A DNA stretch of 64,000 nucleotides from Yponomeuta sedellus (GCA_934045075.1 OW203747.1:13607894-13671893); one strand, 5' to 3'; positions 1 to 9,462 are shown, counted from the first letter of the stretch. Notes: a model not told the origin generated them from the sequence alone. Numbers and translations are program-made.

Positions 1-1960
1 AGTGTTTACTTGTTTATTTTAAATTTAATTCGGCAAAGTTTACAAGTTTACATTCATCGAGCCACATATTTGGAATTAAACAAGTACAAAGGACGTTTTT
101 AAATAAGTTAACGGTAATTTGCATTTCATAAACTTATCTGAGTTTAGCCAAGACTTAATCGTTTAAAATTAAATATCACGCTTAGCCGTAGCTATAACAG
201 TGTAAGTTTGTCTATTTTAATTGAATTCGACATAGTTTAATCGAGCCACTTATTTAGAAATAAAAAAGTACAAGGACGTTTTAAAATAAGTTACACGGTA
301 TTTGCCCCACATAAACTTATCTGAGTTTAGCCAAGAGTTAATCGTTTAAAATTAAATATCATGCTTTGCCGTAGCCAACAGTGTAATTTTGTCTATTTTA
401 ATTGCATTTGACAACGTTTACATTCATCGAGCCTCTTATTTGAAAATAAAAAAGTACAAGGGACGTGTTTTAATAAGTTACAGGGTATTTGCATTACAAC
501 TATCTTGTCTAAGTTTAACCGATGCTTGTCGTTTTAAATTAAATAACATCCTTAGCTGTAGCTAACAACGTAAGATTGTCTATTTGTAATTGTATTCCGC
601 AAAGGTTACATTTATCGAGCCACTTATTTAGAAACAAAAAAGTACAAGGGATGTTTTTAAATTAGTAACACGGTACTTGCATCAAAGCAACCTTGTCTAA
701 GTTAACCGAAGCTTGTCGTTTTAAATTAAATAACATCCTTAGCCGTAGCTAACAACGTAAGATTGTCTATTTGTAATTGTGTTCCGCAAAGGTTACATTT
801 ATCGAGCCACTTATTTAGAAACAAAAAAGTACAAGGGACGTTTTTAAATTAGTAACACGGTACTTGCATCAAAGCAACCTTGTCTAAGTTAACCGAGGCT
901 GGTCGTTTTAAATTAAATAACATCCTTAGCCGTAGCTAACAACGTTAGATTGTCTATTTGTAATTGTATTCCGCAAAGGTTACATTTATCGAGCCACTTA
1001 TTTGGAAACAAAAAAGTACAAGGGACGTTTTTAAATTAGTAACACGGTACTTGCATCAAAGCAACCTTGTCTAAGTTTAACCGAGGCTTGTCGTTTTAAA
1101 TTAAATAACATCCTTAGCTGTAGCTAACAACGTAAGATTGTCTATTTGTAATTGTATTCCGCAAAGGTTACATTTATCGAGCCACTTATTTGGAAACAAA
1201 AAAGTACAAGGGACGTTTTTAAATTAGTAACACGGTACTTGCATCAAAGCAACCTTGTCTAAGTTTAACCGAGGCTTGTCGTTTTAAATTAAATAACATC
1301 CTTAGCTGTAGCTAACAACGTAAGATTGTCTATTTGTAATTGTATTCCGCAAAGGTTACATTTATCGAGCCACTTATTTGGAAACAAAAAAGTACAAGGG
1401 ACGTTTTTAAATTAGTAACACGGTACTTGCATCAAAGCAACCTTGTCTAAGTTTAATCGAGGCTTGTCGTTTTAAATTAAATAACATCCTTAGCCGTAGC
1501 TAACAACGTAAGATTGTCTATTTGTAATTGTATTCCGCAAAGGTTACATTTATCGAGCCACTTATTTGGAAACAAAAAGTACAAGGGACGTTTTTAAATT
1601 AGTTACACGGTACTTGCATCAAAGCAACTTTGTCTAAGTTTAACCGAGGCTTGTCATTTTAAATTAAATAACATCCTTAGCCGTAGCTAACAACGTAAGA
1701 TTGTCTATTTGTAATTGTATTCCGCAAAGGTTACATTTATCGAGCCACTTATTTGGAAACAAAAAAGTACAAGGGACGTTTTTAAATTAGTTACACGGTA
1801 CTTGCATCAAAGCAACTTTGTCTAAGTTTAACCGAGGCTTGCTCGTTTTAAATTAAATAACATCCTTAGCCGTAGCTAACAACGTAAGATTGTCTATTTG
1901 TAATTGTATTCCGCAAATGTTACATTTATTGAGCCACTTATTTGGAAATAAAGAAGTACT
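1..1960. repeat. Satellite array of ~187-bp units
   Basis: About ten AT-rich head-to-tail units. The anchor heptamer GTCTATT recurs at 210, 391, 578, 765, 952, 1140, 1328, 1516, 1703 and 1892, giving a period of 181 bp once and then 187-189 bp. Units from about 560 to 1890 are nearly identical. The leftmost two are clearly diverged, and the last one decays after about 70 bp. The array is cut by the window edge, so its full size is unknown. No reading frame crosses it. Confidence 0.95.
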
Positions 1961-2277
1961 TTAATTTAAAATAACCAAGACCATTTAGCAATACTTGCTC
2001 GTCTATAGCTAACAAAGCTTTAATGAGCGTTTTAAATGTATCTTAGTTGTATGTAGTCAAGTAATTTTTAACAAAGCCAAATTGGTACTTTGCTAAAGCA
2101 GATTTTTTTCCGTGAAGATGCAATAAATCTATGCTTTTAATACTGCTCGGGTACTAAAATTGTCTTCAAAAATTTATTAATTTTGAGAGGTTAAGCATTA
2201 ACGTTGCTACTTAATGAAGGTGAAGAAATTGTAGTGATTACTGATTCTTGATTTAAAAATTTCTAAAAATATAAATC
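1961..2277. other. AT-rich spacer, nothing recognised
   Basis: AT-rich DNA that starts where the satellite decays. I see no gene, hairpin or repeat copy in it. Confidence 0.5.
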
Positions 2278-2455
2278 TGAGTGGAGACCGCGTCTCGGCA
2301 AACGCGGTGTAGGACGCCCTCCGACCAGGTGGGATGACGATCTGCGAAAAACTGCAGGTAGATGTTGGATGCGGCAAACTGAGGACAGGGCGCTATGGTG
2401 CTCATTAGGAGAGCTATGTCCAGCAGTGGACTAGTATAGCCTGATGATGATGATA
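2278..2455 (+). pseudogene. Non-LTR retrotransposon ORF2 C-terminus with TGA-repeat tail
   Basis: One + frame reads GRPPTRWDDDLRKTAGRCW and continues to PAVD and a TAG stop near 2433. This is the G-R-P-x-T-R-W-x-D-D signature at the end of ORF2 in many insect LINEs. A TGATGA microsatellite tail follows directly, as expected for a target-primed 3' end. Only the last ~50 codons survive, so this is a dead 5'-truncated copy. Compare the tails at 29888, 46570 and 51452, which end in the same PAVD-type wording. Confidence 0.7.
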
Positions 2456-2474
2456 AATCAGAGAAATAATGCTA

Positions 2475-2760
2475 ATAATCCACACGACAAAATCACTTGT
2501 CCTGCGCTACGACTCTGTAACTTTCCACGTATATATGTGTATGCGAAATCGGAAATTTTTCGAGGCTACATATCACACAAGTGAATACCGCGTTTCAGTG
2601 GATATCTAATGCATGAAAGTGATATTGAGCCATAAAATTGTACCACAAAGTCACGTAGATATTTCGTTTACGTGGAAAGTTCTATCCCAAACTAGGATAC
2701 CTTGTGCTGTGGTAACCAGTCGAAAATAGTACACACATGACAATACATCTAGACTGAGGG
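2475..2760 (-). repeat. Degenerate fragments of tRNA-SINE family S3 tail
   Basis: Short blocks resembling the tail of the element at 14592-14785 (an 'aatccacac..acttgtcc' block, then 'gtggtaaccag' and 'agactgagg') are spread through this stretch with unrelated AT-rich DNA between them. The tRNA-like head is absent. Weak assignment. Confidence 0.35.
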
Positions 2761-2939
2761 CATTCCTACGTGAGCCCTAAATGGGAATGACGTGTTATCG
2801 CTCAAAGAATAGAAAAAAATGTATTTGACTTCTCTTTCCTGTGGCCAATTCCGACTAAACTGTCAGGATGGTATCCAAATGTGGTTTTTCCACCCAAATT
2901 CCACCCATTAGCAATCTACTTCAGCCAGATGTCGCTGCC

Positions 2940-3148
2940 TGTACCTAATACAGAGAATAGTGTAAAGAGGTTCGAGATTTCACTGATGCCGGTGAGTCGC
3001 CCATTGGCTCAATTGGTAGAGCGCTGGTACGGATAGCCAGAGGTTGCGGGTTCGAATCCCGGCATGGGTGAAATTTTTAGCCTCTAAATAGGTTTTTAAA
3101 TTTGTTCCTTAGCACGGGTTAGTGCATTAAAAATTAAAAATAGTGTAC
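2940..3148 (+). repeat. tRNA-derived SINE family S1, near full length
   Basis: The head begins TGTAC-TAATACAGAG and is followed by a tRNA-like body at 2999-3071. The body has an A box (TGGCTCAATTGGTAGAGC) and a B box (GGTTCGAATCC). The acceptor arms (GCCCAT/ATGGGT) and the anticodon stem (CTGG./.CCAG around a 7-base loop) can still pair. A non-tRNA tail ends in AT-rich DNA. The tail beyond AGGTTTTTAAA (with 'ccttagcacgggttagtg') is present here but absent from the copy at 51280. It is a SINE and not a tRNA gene: it recurs many times and carries a fused head and tail. Confidence 0.9.
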
Positions 3149-3624
3149 TAATACGATAAGTTAAAAATTTTTATATGTTAAATTTGTTGAACAGAACACC
3201 ACTCAAGCATACTTGGTAGTGACGCTGTCCGGAAAGCTAGGTCTTCTGGGTTTGAATCCTGGTAATGGAAAGAACTAATATTTGTGTGAAGAGCATGTCC
3301 ACGGTCAGGGACGCATTTGTACCTGGATCTTGGATATTTCTTTGTATTTTATTTAGTATATGAATCCTAATGTAACGTGAAATGCACTTACATTACCATT
3401 TACAAATTGGCTTATATTGGTAACTTTGTTAGGACTCCGTAAAGCAGTTTTTGTTGGGTGAAAGAATGAAGTGCTGACTTTTTAAGAATACAATAGCAAT
3501 TACTTTCTCATTCTCTGAAAATAATTCACCCAGCTATATAAAAAATAGAACAAACACATGTGTAAACTCGAAAAACAACAATTTTTCTGAAGAAATTGCC
3601 ACTTGTCTGCGTAACAGCGATGTA
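3149..3624. other. Spacer with one degenerate tRNA-like block
   Basis: At about 3199-3265 the phrases TGGTAGTGACGC and GGGTTTGAATCCTGG resemble A and B boxes, probably a decayed SINE of another family. Nothing else is recognised. Confidence 0.4.
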
Positions 3625-3720
3625 CCCGTGCTAAGGAACAAATTTAAAAACCTATTTAGAGGCTAAAAATTTGTTCCTTAGCACGGGTTAGTGCATTAAA
3701 AATAAAAAATTGTGTAATCA
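3625..3720. repeat. Folded-back tail of SINE S1
   Basis: The S1 tail appears first on the minus strand (CCCGTGCTAAGGAACAAAT, 3629-3647) and then on the plus strand (ATTTGTTCCTTAGCACGGG, near 3668-3686). The 'cctatttagaggc' block lies between the arms. It is an inverted self-junction of one SINE tail with no tRNA body. Confidence 0.7.
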
Positions 3721-3812
3721 TGTGGGTACAGTGATATCGTTCCGATGTTAACTGCAAAGTAGGTAGTCGGGGCTGTAAGTAATGCAATTTGCTTAAGTCA
3801 GATGTCGCTGCC

Positions 3813-3974
3813 TGTACGTAATACAGAGAATATTGAAAAGAGGTTCGAAATTTCACTGATGCCGTGAGTCGCCCATTGGCTCAATTTGTAGAGCGCTGGT
3901 ACGGATAGCCAGAGGTTGCGGGTTTGAATCCCGCCATGGGTGAAATTTTTAGCCTCTAAATAGGTTTTTAAATT
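3813..3974 (+). repeat. tRNA-derived SINE S1
   Basis: Complete head, tRNA-like body (about 3872-3943) and core tail. The B box is mutated to GGTTTGAATCC. The 24 bases before the head (3789-3812) match those before the copy at 2940, so either the true head is longer or one copy was duplicated with flank. Confidence 0.88.
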
Positions 3975-4020
3975 ATCGTATTAGTATACAGTACAGGAGT
4001 CATCATCATTATCAAAATAT

Positions 4021-4203
4021 AAAAACCTATTTAGAGGCTAAAAATTTCACCCATGCCGGGATTCGAACCCGCAATCTCTGGCTATCCGTAGCCAGAGATT
4101 GCGGGTTCGAATCCCGGCATGGGTGAAATTTTAGCCTCTAAATAGGTTTTTAAATTTGTTCCTTAGCACGGGTTAGTGCATTAAAAATAAAAATAGTGTA
4201 ATT
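4021..4203. repeat. Inverted dimer of SINE S1 3' halves
   Basis: The minus-strand 3' half of S1 (4021-4084) is followed, after the 4-base spacer TCCG, by a plus-strand 3' half (4089-4203). The arms are ~64 nt with a single length difference. The junction falls exactly in the tRNA anticodon loop, so neither half has an A box. See findings. Confidence 0.85.
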
Positions 4204-4726
4204 ATCAAAATAATCAAATTCTATATCAGTAGAAAGCCAAGTTTGCGTCTTTATCATATACCGAAGCCACAAATACTGTCAAAAAGACACGTAATTAATA
4301 AATATTTACATTTCACAGGACAGTAAATTAAAAAAGGATTATTTGTTTTAATAATATTGTTTTTGTAAATTTAAAATGCTCTATTTTTTTGTATCATCCC
4401 AACCCTAAGTATACTGTTAATAAATGAATAACCTCTAATCGGACAATTTTATCGATAGATGTATTATTTGATACAAGTGTTCCATCCCTAAGGAGTTCAC
4501 CGACGCTGTTGTTTCCGTGTATGAGTGTTTTCGTACAATTGTTTTTCATAGTGTGCGAACCAATTAAAAGATTAGAACGCTAGTAAATGACTGGACAGAC
4601 GTTTGCGTGAACCTTATATTTACAATATTGGGCATGTGATGAAAACGCACACATATTCGAAAGTGGCGACAGCGGTACCGGACTTATTTCGCGGCTAGGG
4701 CATATCTCCTTCTTTCTATGATCTGA
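4204..4726. other. Unannotated spacer
   Basis: AT-rich DNA with short reading frames only. I recognise neither coding sequence nor repeat families here. Confidence 0.5.
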
Positions 4727-4852
4727 GGTCGCCCATTAGCTCAGCTGGATAGAGCGCGGGCACGGATAGCCAGAGGTCGCGGGTTCCAATCCCGGCATGG
4801 GTGGAATTCTTAGCCTCTAAATAGGTAAAAATTAAAATAGTATAATTATAAA
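4727..4852 (+). repeat. tRNA-derived SINE S1, head truncated
   Basis: Starts at GAGGTCGCCCATTAGCTCAG and runs through the tRNA-like body and a short tail. It carries the variant A box TAGCTCAGCTGGATAGAGC, closer to a genuine tRNA than the copies at 3-4 kb. That suggests a second S1 lineage, shared with 26791 and 51280. Confidence 0.85.
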
Positions 4853-5131
4853 ATGTTAGTTAAATTGCTTAAATCCTAAAAGTTATTGGAGCCAATCAAG
4901 GGCAGACTTTATGCAATTAAATTCTAATCTCCTTTCAGCCGCGTTTACGTTTTGAATTATTACTTATTTAATTACACGTTGTATAGAGCTGTCGTGTACG
5001 CGGTGTATGTTTACATTTCGAATTAATTACACAGTTCAGGCTCCTTCCTCACTGGCTCGTGTCATCCTTGCGGTGTTCGGCGAATCCCATAGTTGATTTT
5101 AGAGTTCCTTTGGACGAGGTTCTTATAGTAT

Positions 5132-5240
5132 GCCACTACCGGTAGTCACCAGATGGTCACCCATCCTGCAACTGACCGCGCCTGTAGTTGCTAACTCAAG
5201 TGATTAATTCCAATCACTCGGTTCCACTAGGCTACGAGCG
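5132..5240 (-). repeat. F5-A element, 5S-like head only
   Basis: Reverse complement of the F5 head: 'ggtcacccatcctgc', 'gaccgcgcctg' and 'ccaatcactcggttccac' in order. Only the ~105-bp 5S-like part is present. The copy ends where 'ctaccggtagt' gives way to unrelated DNA. Confidence 0.75.
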
Positions 5241-5484
5241 CTTCGCTATTTATCTTAAGCGATTACTTCTCTATTAACTTTAATCATAGGTTATCCAACG
5301 GCAGAGTCTATTGTGATTCTATATCTGACCTGAATATTACAATGTATCGCCATCTTTGTTTGGTGAGAGTTTGAGAAGAACAGAACCTCAATGTGTTGGC
5401 TGAGGTTGCCGCTTAGAGCAACAAGAATTGCTCTAGTTGGCTAGCCGACACAAGCAAAAGCTGCGTATACACGTTCCTCATTAG

Positions 5485-5590
5485 GGCACAGGCCTTCTCT
5501 CAGAGAGAGACTAAGGACTTTACCACCACTGTTACCAACCGTGGATTCGCAATTTAAGCGTTTAGGCATGGGAGTACGCCAAAACACTCA
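5485..5590 (-). repeat. Fragment of the 'aggccttctctc' repeat
   Basis: GGGCACAGGCCTTCTCTC followed by a purine run and 'ccgtggattcgcaatttaagcg'. The same wording recurs at 18085-18195, 36960-37262, 37545-37610 and 52895-52975, so it is an interspersed repeat, probably the 3' end of a non-LTR element. Orientation is uncertain. Confidence 0.5.
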
Positions 5591-5631
5591 CCGTTGCCGA
5601 GTGGTTTAGCAAACAGAGTGCAGGAAGTTGA

Positions 5632-5765
5632 CATAAATAGGCTTAAGTCTTCTGGATACGAAGTTAAAATAGGAGTTCCTCAGAGTTCTATTTTGGGGCC
5701 TTTCTTTTTCTTAGTATAATATGTAAATGATCTGCCCTACCTAGTTGGGCAATTCAATTAGTAGG
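5632..5765 (+). pseudogene. Reverse transcriptase fragment (non-LTR)
   Basis: A + frame reads ...YEVKIGVPQSSILGPFFFLV, stop, YVNDLP. This is the RT motif V-P-Q-G-S-I-L-G-P-L-L-F-L-x-Y-x-N-D-L-P with G changed to S and a stop inserted. About 45 codons of the palm domain remain, just upstream of where the catalytic ADD box would be. A relic, unrelated in detail to the intact LINE at 53.8 kb. Confidence 0.7.
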
Positions 5766-6191
5766 TAGGTTACTACCCACCGAACGGACGTCGGCCACCA
5801 CACTGCGGATGCCTTCGTCCACCGTCTAACCAGTGCCTTGGTTATGTAACATCTGTATGCAAAAATAAAATATCTACTTGACTTTGTCGCACAATTATGT
5901 GGCTAAATATCACTGTCACGTGTCAGATCTCAGATCCACTGAAATGCGGCATCCACTATACGTGATATTACGCCTCATATTTTTATGGCAGAACTAAGAA
6001 AACGAACATTCCGCTCTCGCACACAGTTGTATACGTGAAAAGTTACGTAATCAAGGCGCTGATGTTACGCCCATCTCCACTTAAGTTTCTTGACTCGTGT
6101 ACCCATGTCTTTTACTTTGTGGTGTTCTGTCCAATCGCGACGTTGCGCACAGTATCGGCAAGATTGATGATCTGGGGCATATAATGACTTA
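5766..6191. other. Spacer with MITE-like sequence
   Basis: Around 5855-6050 there are phrases (caaagtcaagtagatatt on the minus strand, tatacgtgaaaagttacg) that loosely match 2545-2680. The two stretches may be halves of one MITE family. No gene seen. Confidence 0.3.
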
Positions 6192-6292
6192 TCATAATAT
6201 AACCTCACTTTTGGGTTAGACAGAGACCAGGGACTGCCACTTGCCACGATCCTGACAGATCACCTTCGCTTCATCAACGATCATATCATGAC
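6192..6292 (-). pseudogene. LINE ORF C-terminal remnant (NVDEAK family)
   Basis: The reverse strand matches the final ~30 codons of the remnant at 7325-7680 ('ccttcgcttcatcaacg', 'gccacttgccacgatcctg'). A short dead 3' fragment. Confidence 0.6.
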
Positions 6293-6349
6293 TTACCTAA
6301 CTAAAATCTGTTTCGTCGACATGGTACCTTTGTACTCTGTACAGTACCC

Positions 6350-6600
6350 ACATTCCCTTGACCGCTCGCAGCCCACCTACCCGGGCCCTCTCACGCCATC
6401 GCACGCGCTTGGCCGCCATTTGTCCCGACGACAAAGAGGTGTAGTTTTTTTTCCTCTACAATCGACATGCGACGAACAATGGTAGCTCGCGTGCGTCGGC
6501 CAAGGTGACATCGGCATTACGTCGGCCGGTGTAATGGCACCCCGTAATTGCCGCCCGATGGGAACGCGCCGAGATGAATAGGCCTGCAGTTTCGCAGTGC
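6350..6600. other. CpG-rich unique segment
   Basis: Clearly more GC- and CpG-rich than its surroundings, with 'ggccgccatttg' (a GCCAT core as bound by Pho/YY1-type factors) and runs of CACGC. It could be a host regulatory segment or an old exon, but no frame looks like a known protein. Confidence 0.25.
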
Positions 6601-6675
6601 GCGTGTGGTGGCTACTATGTCTTTTTCCCTATGATGTCCTAGTACTATAATAAGAAGTGGGTTTTTATCGACGTA

Positions 6676-6860
6676 GATAGATAGAGATAGAGAACACTTT
6701 ATTGTACATAAAAATGGAAATTACACAGATATTTCTTAACCTAAGAGTACAATCGGCGGCCTTATCACTAAAAGTGATCTCTTCCAGACAATCTTTGGAT
6801 GGACTGGACTAATATATTGAAGAAGGAAGTAGATGTACAAATATACAAGATTATTACAAA
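6676..6860 (+). repeat. Interspersed repeat with GATA-repeat terminus
   Basis: Begins in a TAGATAGA microsatellite, then GAGAACACTTTATTG, a block 'cttatcactaaaagtgatc', 'ggatggactgga' and 'aggaagtagatgtac'. The same order recurs at 15850 (minus), 34261, 39049 and 46041. It is probably the reverse-orientation 3' tail of a LINE whose end is a tetranucleotide repeat (AATAAAGTG read on the other strand). Confidence 0.75.
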
Positions 6861-7173
6861 GGTATAGATGAATACATGCCTAAACAATAGTGTACATATA
6901 GGTTTCAACAGATAAATACAAATAATTTACATAAATACGCAAAATAAAAAAAATATATAAATACATAAACACTTAACAGACGTAGGTTTATTTCAGTGTG
7001 AATACGGATGGACCCACTCCTTCTTAGCGAGTCGGTGGCAAGCCATCGTACTGACGGAAGACCAGCGCTGGGGTATCACTCTCCAGCTTTTGCTGATTCA
7101 GAGCCCTTTTGCGTTTGCCACACCCACAGTACTTACACTGGATAATGCCTTGCTGTGTGTATAAATTATTTAT

Positions 7174-7223
7174 CTACTTTGTAAAATTCTTGATCGATGG
7201 CGATCAAGAATTTTACAAAGTAG
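7174..7223. repeat. Perfect 23-bp hairpin, 4-base loop
   Basis: Arm 7174-7196 (ctactttgtaaa.. ..gatcg) and its exact complement 7201-7223 are separated by ATGG. There is no other copy in the window, so it is not obviously a MITE. Confidence 0.9.
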
Positions 7224-7324
7224 TGCAATTTTTGATTCACTTGAAAGTTCCCTTTGCTAGTGGTGCAGTCGATGCAATGGCTGTGCCTATGTTCTTGTTA
7301 ATTCTTCGTTCTTGTAGTTCTATA

Positions 7325-7680
7325 CATACATACATAACCTCATGCCTGTATCCCAGAGGGGTAGGCAGAGACAGAGACTGCCACTTGCCACGATCCTGAC
7401 AGATCACCTTCGCTTCATCAACGTTCATAAGTCGTTGCATGCACGCACGCCGATTCCGGGTACTTTTTTTTTGTCCCTTTGCTAATACATCCCCTGTTTG
7501 GTCGATGTATGTCCGCCTGGGAAGTCCCTTACCAGCCCTTACAATCACATTCGCAATATATATTGGTTTGTTTCGTCAATCTTTCTTCCTTCATCCTCTC
7601 CCCTTGTCCAAACCAACGCAACATTCCTTTCTCAATTCTAGTAATTCTATGTTACGTACATTTGTGAACTTGTAGCAGTT
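7325..7680 (-). pseudogene. LINE ORF C-terminal remnant (NVDEAK family), longest copy
   Basis: The minus strand reads RNRRACMQRLMNVDEAK followed by DRGKWQSL and a short tail, with TATG-type repeats at the downstream end ('catacatacata' at 7323). Related pieces lie at 6192, 13440, 22800, 24363, 31240, 38374 and 42394. At 13440 the homologous frame reads RNCRACMKRRMNVDEAKE, so coding homology rather than chance links them. I take it as the end of ORF2 of a non-LTR retrotransposon because every copy is cut at the same 3' side next to a microsatellite. Family not named. Confidence 0.6.
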
Positions 7681-7879
7681 CTTCTTCTTCCAGTGCCTCT
7701 CCTCAAATGGAGGTTGGCCGTCATCTCCGGATATTCTTGTTTGTTTCTTGCCAAGCGAAACAGGTATCTGACGCCTGCTACATTCGTCCATTCCCTGACG
7801 TTTCTGAGCCACGACTTTCTTGTTCATACGACTCTACTTTCGCCTCCTTCCCTCAATCTTGCCCATCATTACCTATAAT

Positions 7880-8080
7880 CAAATAAATTTATTTCATTAT
7901 AAAGTATTTTACATTCTGTTTGCTGAATGTCAATGTACAGTGTAAAATGAAAGCCGCTGCCTTCAGGTCGTAGGTATTGTAGTGGAGAAAAAGGGAGCGG
8001 AAAAAAAACTCCGCTCTGACCATCTGTTCTCATTACTTGAAGAAGTCGGTACCTATCATGTCAGAACGACACATGTCCTA
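7880..8080. repeat. Interspersed repeat family E
   Basis: Contains 'ttctgtttgctgaat', 'gccgctgccttc', a purine-rich 'ggagcggaaaaaaaactcc' stretch and 'ctgaccat'. The same blocks in the same order occur at 14990-15290 and 62745-63035. Confidence 0.65.
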
Positions 8081-8104
8081 GATAACTAATTTTCTTCTTT
8101 TTCA

Positions 8105-8312
8105 TTATTCTTTTTAATGCACTAACGCGTGCTAAGGACAATTAAAAAAAAAACTATTTAGAGGCTAAAAATTCCACCCATGCCTAGCTGTACGTAATAC
8201 AGAGAATATTGTAAAGAGGTTATTAGCTCAGATGGGAGAGCGCTGGCATGGATAGCCAGAGGTCGCGGGTTGTAATCTCGGCATGGGTGGGATTTTTAGC
8301 CTCTAAACAGGT
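8105..8312. repeat. Inverted pair of S1 pieces
   Basis: A minus-strand S1 tail (8105-8182) joins a plus-strand S1 copy (8187-8312). The plus copy starts at the head but lacks the segment up to the tRNA 5' end and has a mutated B box (GGTTGTAATC). Same arrangement type as 4021 and 32769. Confidence 0.7.
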
Positions 8313-8683
8313 TCTTTTTTATTGTTAATATGAATTTTCGGGAACGATTGGCGCGTCTTAGGACTTCCACATTTGTAGTAGCCATTCCACTCGCTAACTA
8401 TGAAGAAAAACTTGAGTGTCAAAGTACGAGTAGAGCACATACCTAATCTATACGTATATACATTTAAAAAAAAACATACCTATTGAGACCCGTACTATAT
8501 AGACCCGTTTTTACTGCTGCTCCGACTCTCCAAGATTTGCTGGAAGAAATCTCTTACAGAGATAAGCTCGCCTTTGTACATGTTATTTCTTATATCTTAC
8601 GAAACATTACATTGGATGTCCTATTTAATGTTTCCATTTGTTCGCTTATGGCCAACTTAGCAAACCGTCCACTATTTTCCACG

Positions 8684-8779
8684 ACTTCGTAATCGGTAAA
8701 CTTCGCAATCAGTCAACTTCTTGATCGGTCAACTTAGCAACTAGTCATCCTCGCAATCGGTCCTCGTAGCGTTCGGTCA
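8684..8779. repeat. Left subterminal block: six 16-bp units
   Basis: Six abutting units start at 8684, 8700, 8716, 8732, 8748 and 8764 with consensus ACTTCGCAATCGGTCA. A seventh, matching unit lies inside the left TIR at 8655-8670. Units differ at 3-7 positions, but the 16-bp spacing is exact. Confidence 0.9.
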
Positions 8780-8958
8780 AAAATAAAGATGGTAACATTT
8801 TCTTTTAAGTTGAACATCATTACCTCTTTCGTCATTTTACTATAGATATTGGCCACTTTAGATTAAATGTTTACCTACTTGCAGTTTAACTGATGATAAT
8901 TAATACATTATTTATCACATTACAAAGTTGGTAATGTGATATTTTCTCCTTGATCAAA

Positions 8959-9147
8959 ATGAAATTTATTTTTGAAAAAAATCAACAAGGAAATGATATG
9001 TTATTAGACAATGGCTACCGATATAATTTGCAAAATACTAAAAAAAGTGGGTCTACGCGGTGGAGATGCGGCGATCGCAGAAAGTGCCATGCTACAATCA
9101 CGCTAAACCGTGACAAAGATAAAATATTACGAGGTAATCTACAGTAA
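8959..9147 (+). CDS. FLYWCH-type zinc-finger ORF, 62 codons, inside a TIR element
   Basis: The first ATG is at 8959 in an AAAATGA context, and the frame is open only from 8935. The product has an F...G...LL.NGYRY start, then RWRC (about residue 38) and KCHATITL (about residue 43). This is the F-x-G-x-L-L-x-x-G-Y-x-Y...W-x-C...K-C-x-A order of the FLYWCH fold (mod(mdg4)/MULE type). The closing H-x-H zinc ligands are missing: the frame ends at TAA right after ...DKILRGNLQ. AATAAA overlaps the stop (9147-9152). A possible splice donor (GAG|GTAATC at 9134) could instead join it to another exon. It may be a two-ligand truncated finger, a decayed exon, or a DNA-binding peptide for the element's own 16-bp repeats. 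Function unproven. Confidence 0.6.
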   Translation: MKFIFEKNQQGNDMLLDNGYRYNLQNTKKSGSTRWRCGDRRKCHATITLNRDKDKILRGNLQ

Positions 9148-9271
9148 ATAAAATATTTTGGTTTTACATACACTGTTTTTTTTGTTTAAGTTTGAAACAT
9201 AATTTAATATTAAAATACTGTTCCGAATTCATTACTCTCGGGTGTAGTTTGAAGGACACACAAGGAGTAGG

Positions 9272-9399
9272 GGGATGTTTGAGAAGTGGACCGATTGATA
9301 CGCAGACCTTTTGAGAAGTGGACCTATTGAGAAGTGGATGATTTAAGAAGCGGCCCGATTGCGAAGTTGACTATATGAGAAAGGGACCGATTGCTCATC
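9272..9399. repeat. Right subterminal block: eight 16-bp units
   Basis: Exactly 128 bp, eight units starting every 16 bp from 9272. Read on the minus strand the consensus is ACTTCTCAATCGGTCC, the same motif as the left block, so the two blocks face each other. Confidence 0.9.
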
Positions 9400-9462
9400 T
9401 CCTACAGAAAATTTTTGTGGACGGTTTGCTAAGTTGGCCATAAGCGAACAAATGAATGTTTC

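Larger units (their letters stand above)
8635..9454. mobile_element. 820-bp TIR element carrying a FLYWCH ORF
   Basis: Perfect 38-bp terminal inverted repeats lie at 8635-8672 and 9417-9454; the outer part reads CATTTGTTCGCTTATGGCC. They are flanked by the 8-bp direct repeat AATGTTTC (8627-8634 and 9455-9462), which is the expected target-site duplication. Inside each TIR lies a block of 16-bp tandem units (8684-8779 and 9272-9399) in mirror orientation, and one unit is also embedded in the TIR itself (8655-8670). Between the blocks is a small zinc-finger ORF (8959-9147). There is no transposase, so the element would need to be mobilised in trans. FLYWCH zinc fingers are known from Mutator-like (MULE) transposases, and foldback-type MULEs have repeat-rich ends. 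The assignment to that group is inference. Confidence 0.85.

Noticed and set aside
2999..3071. tRNA gene
   Set aside because: The tRNA-like fold and Pol III boxes are good, but the same sequence with the same non-tRNA head and tail occurs many times in the window, so it is a SINE body. U33 is replaced by C in the anticodon loop.
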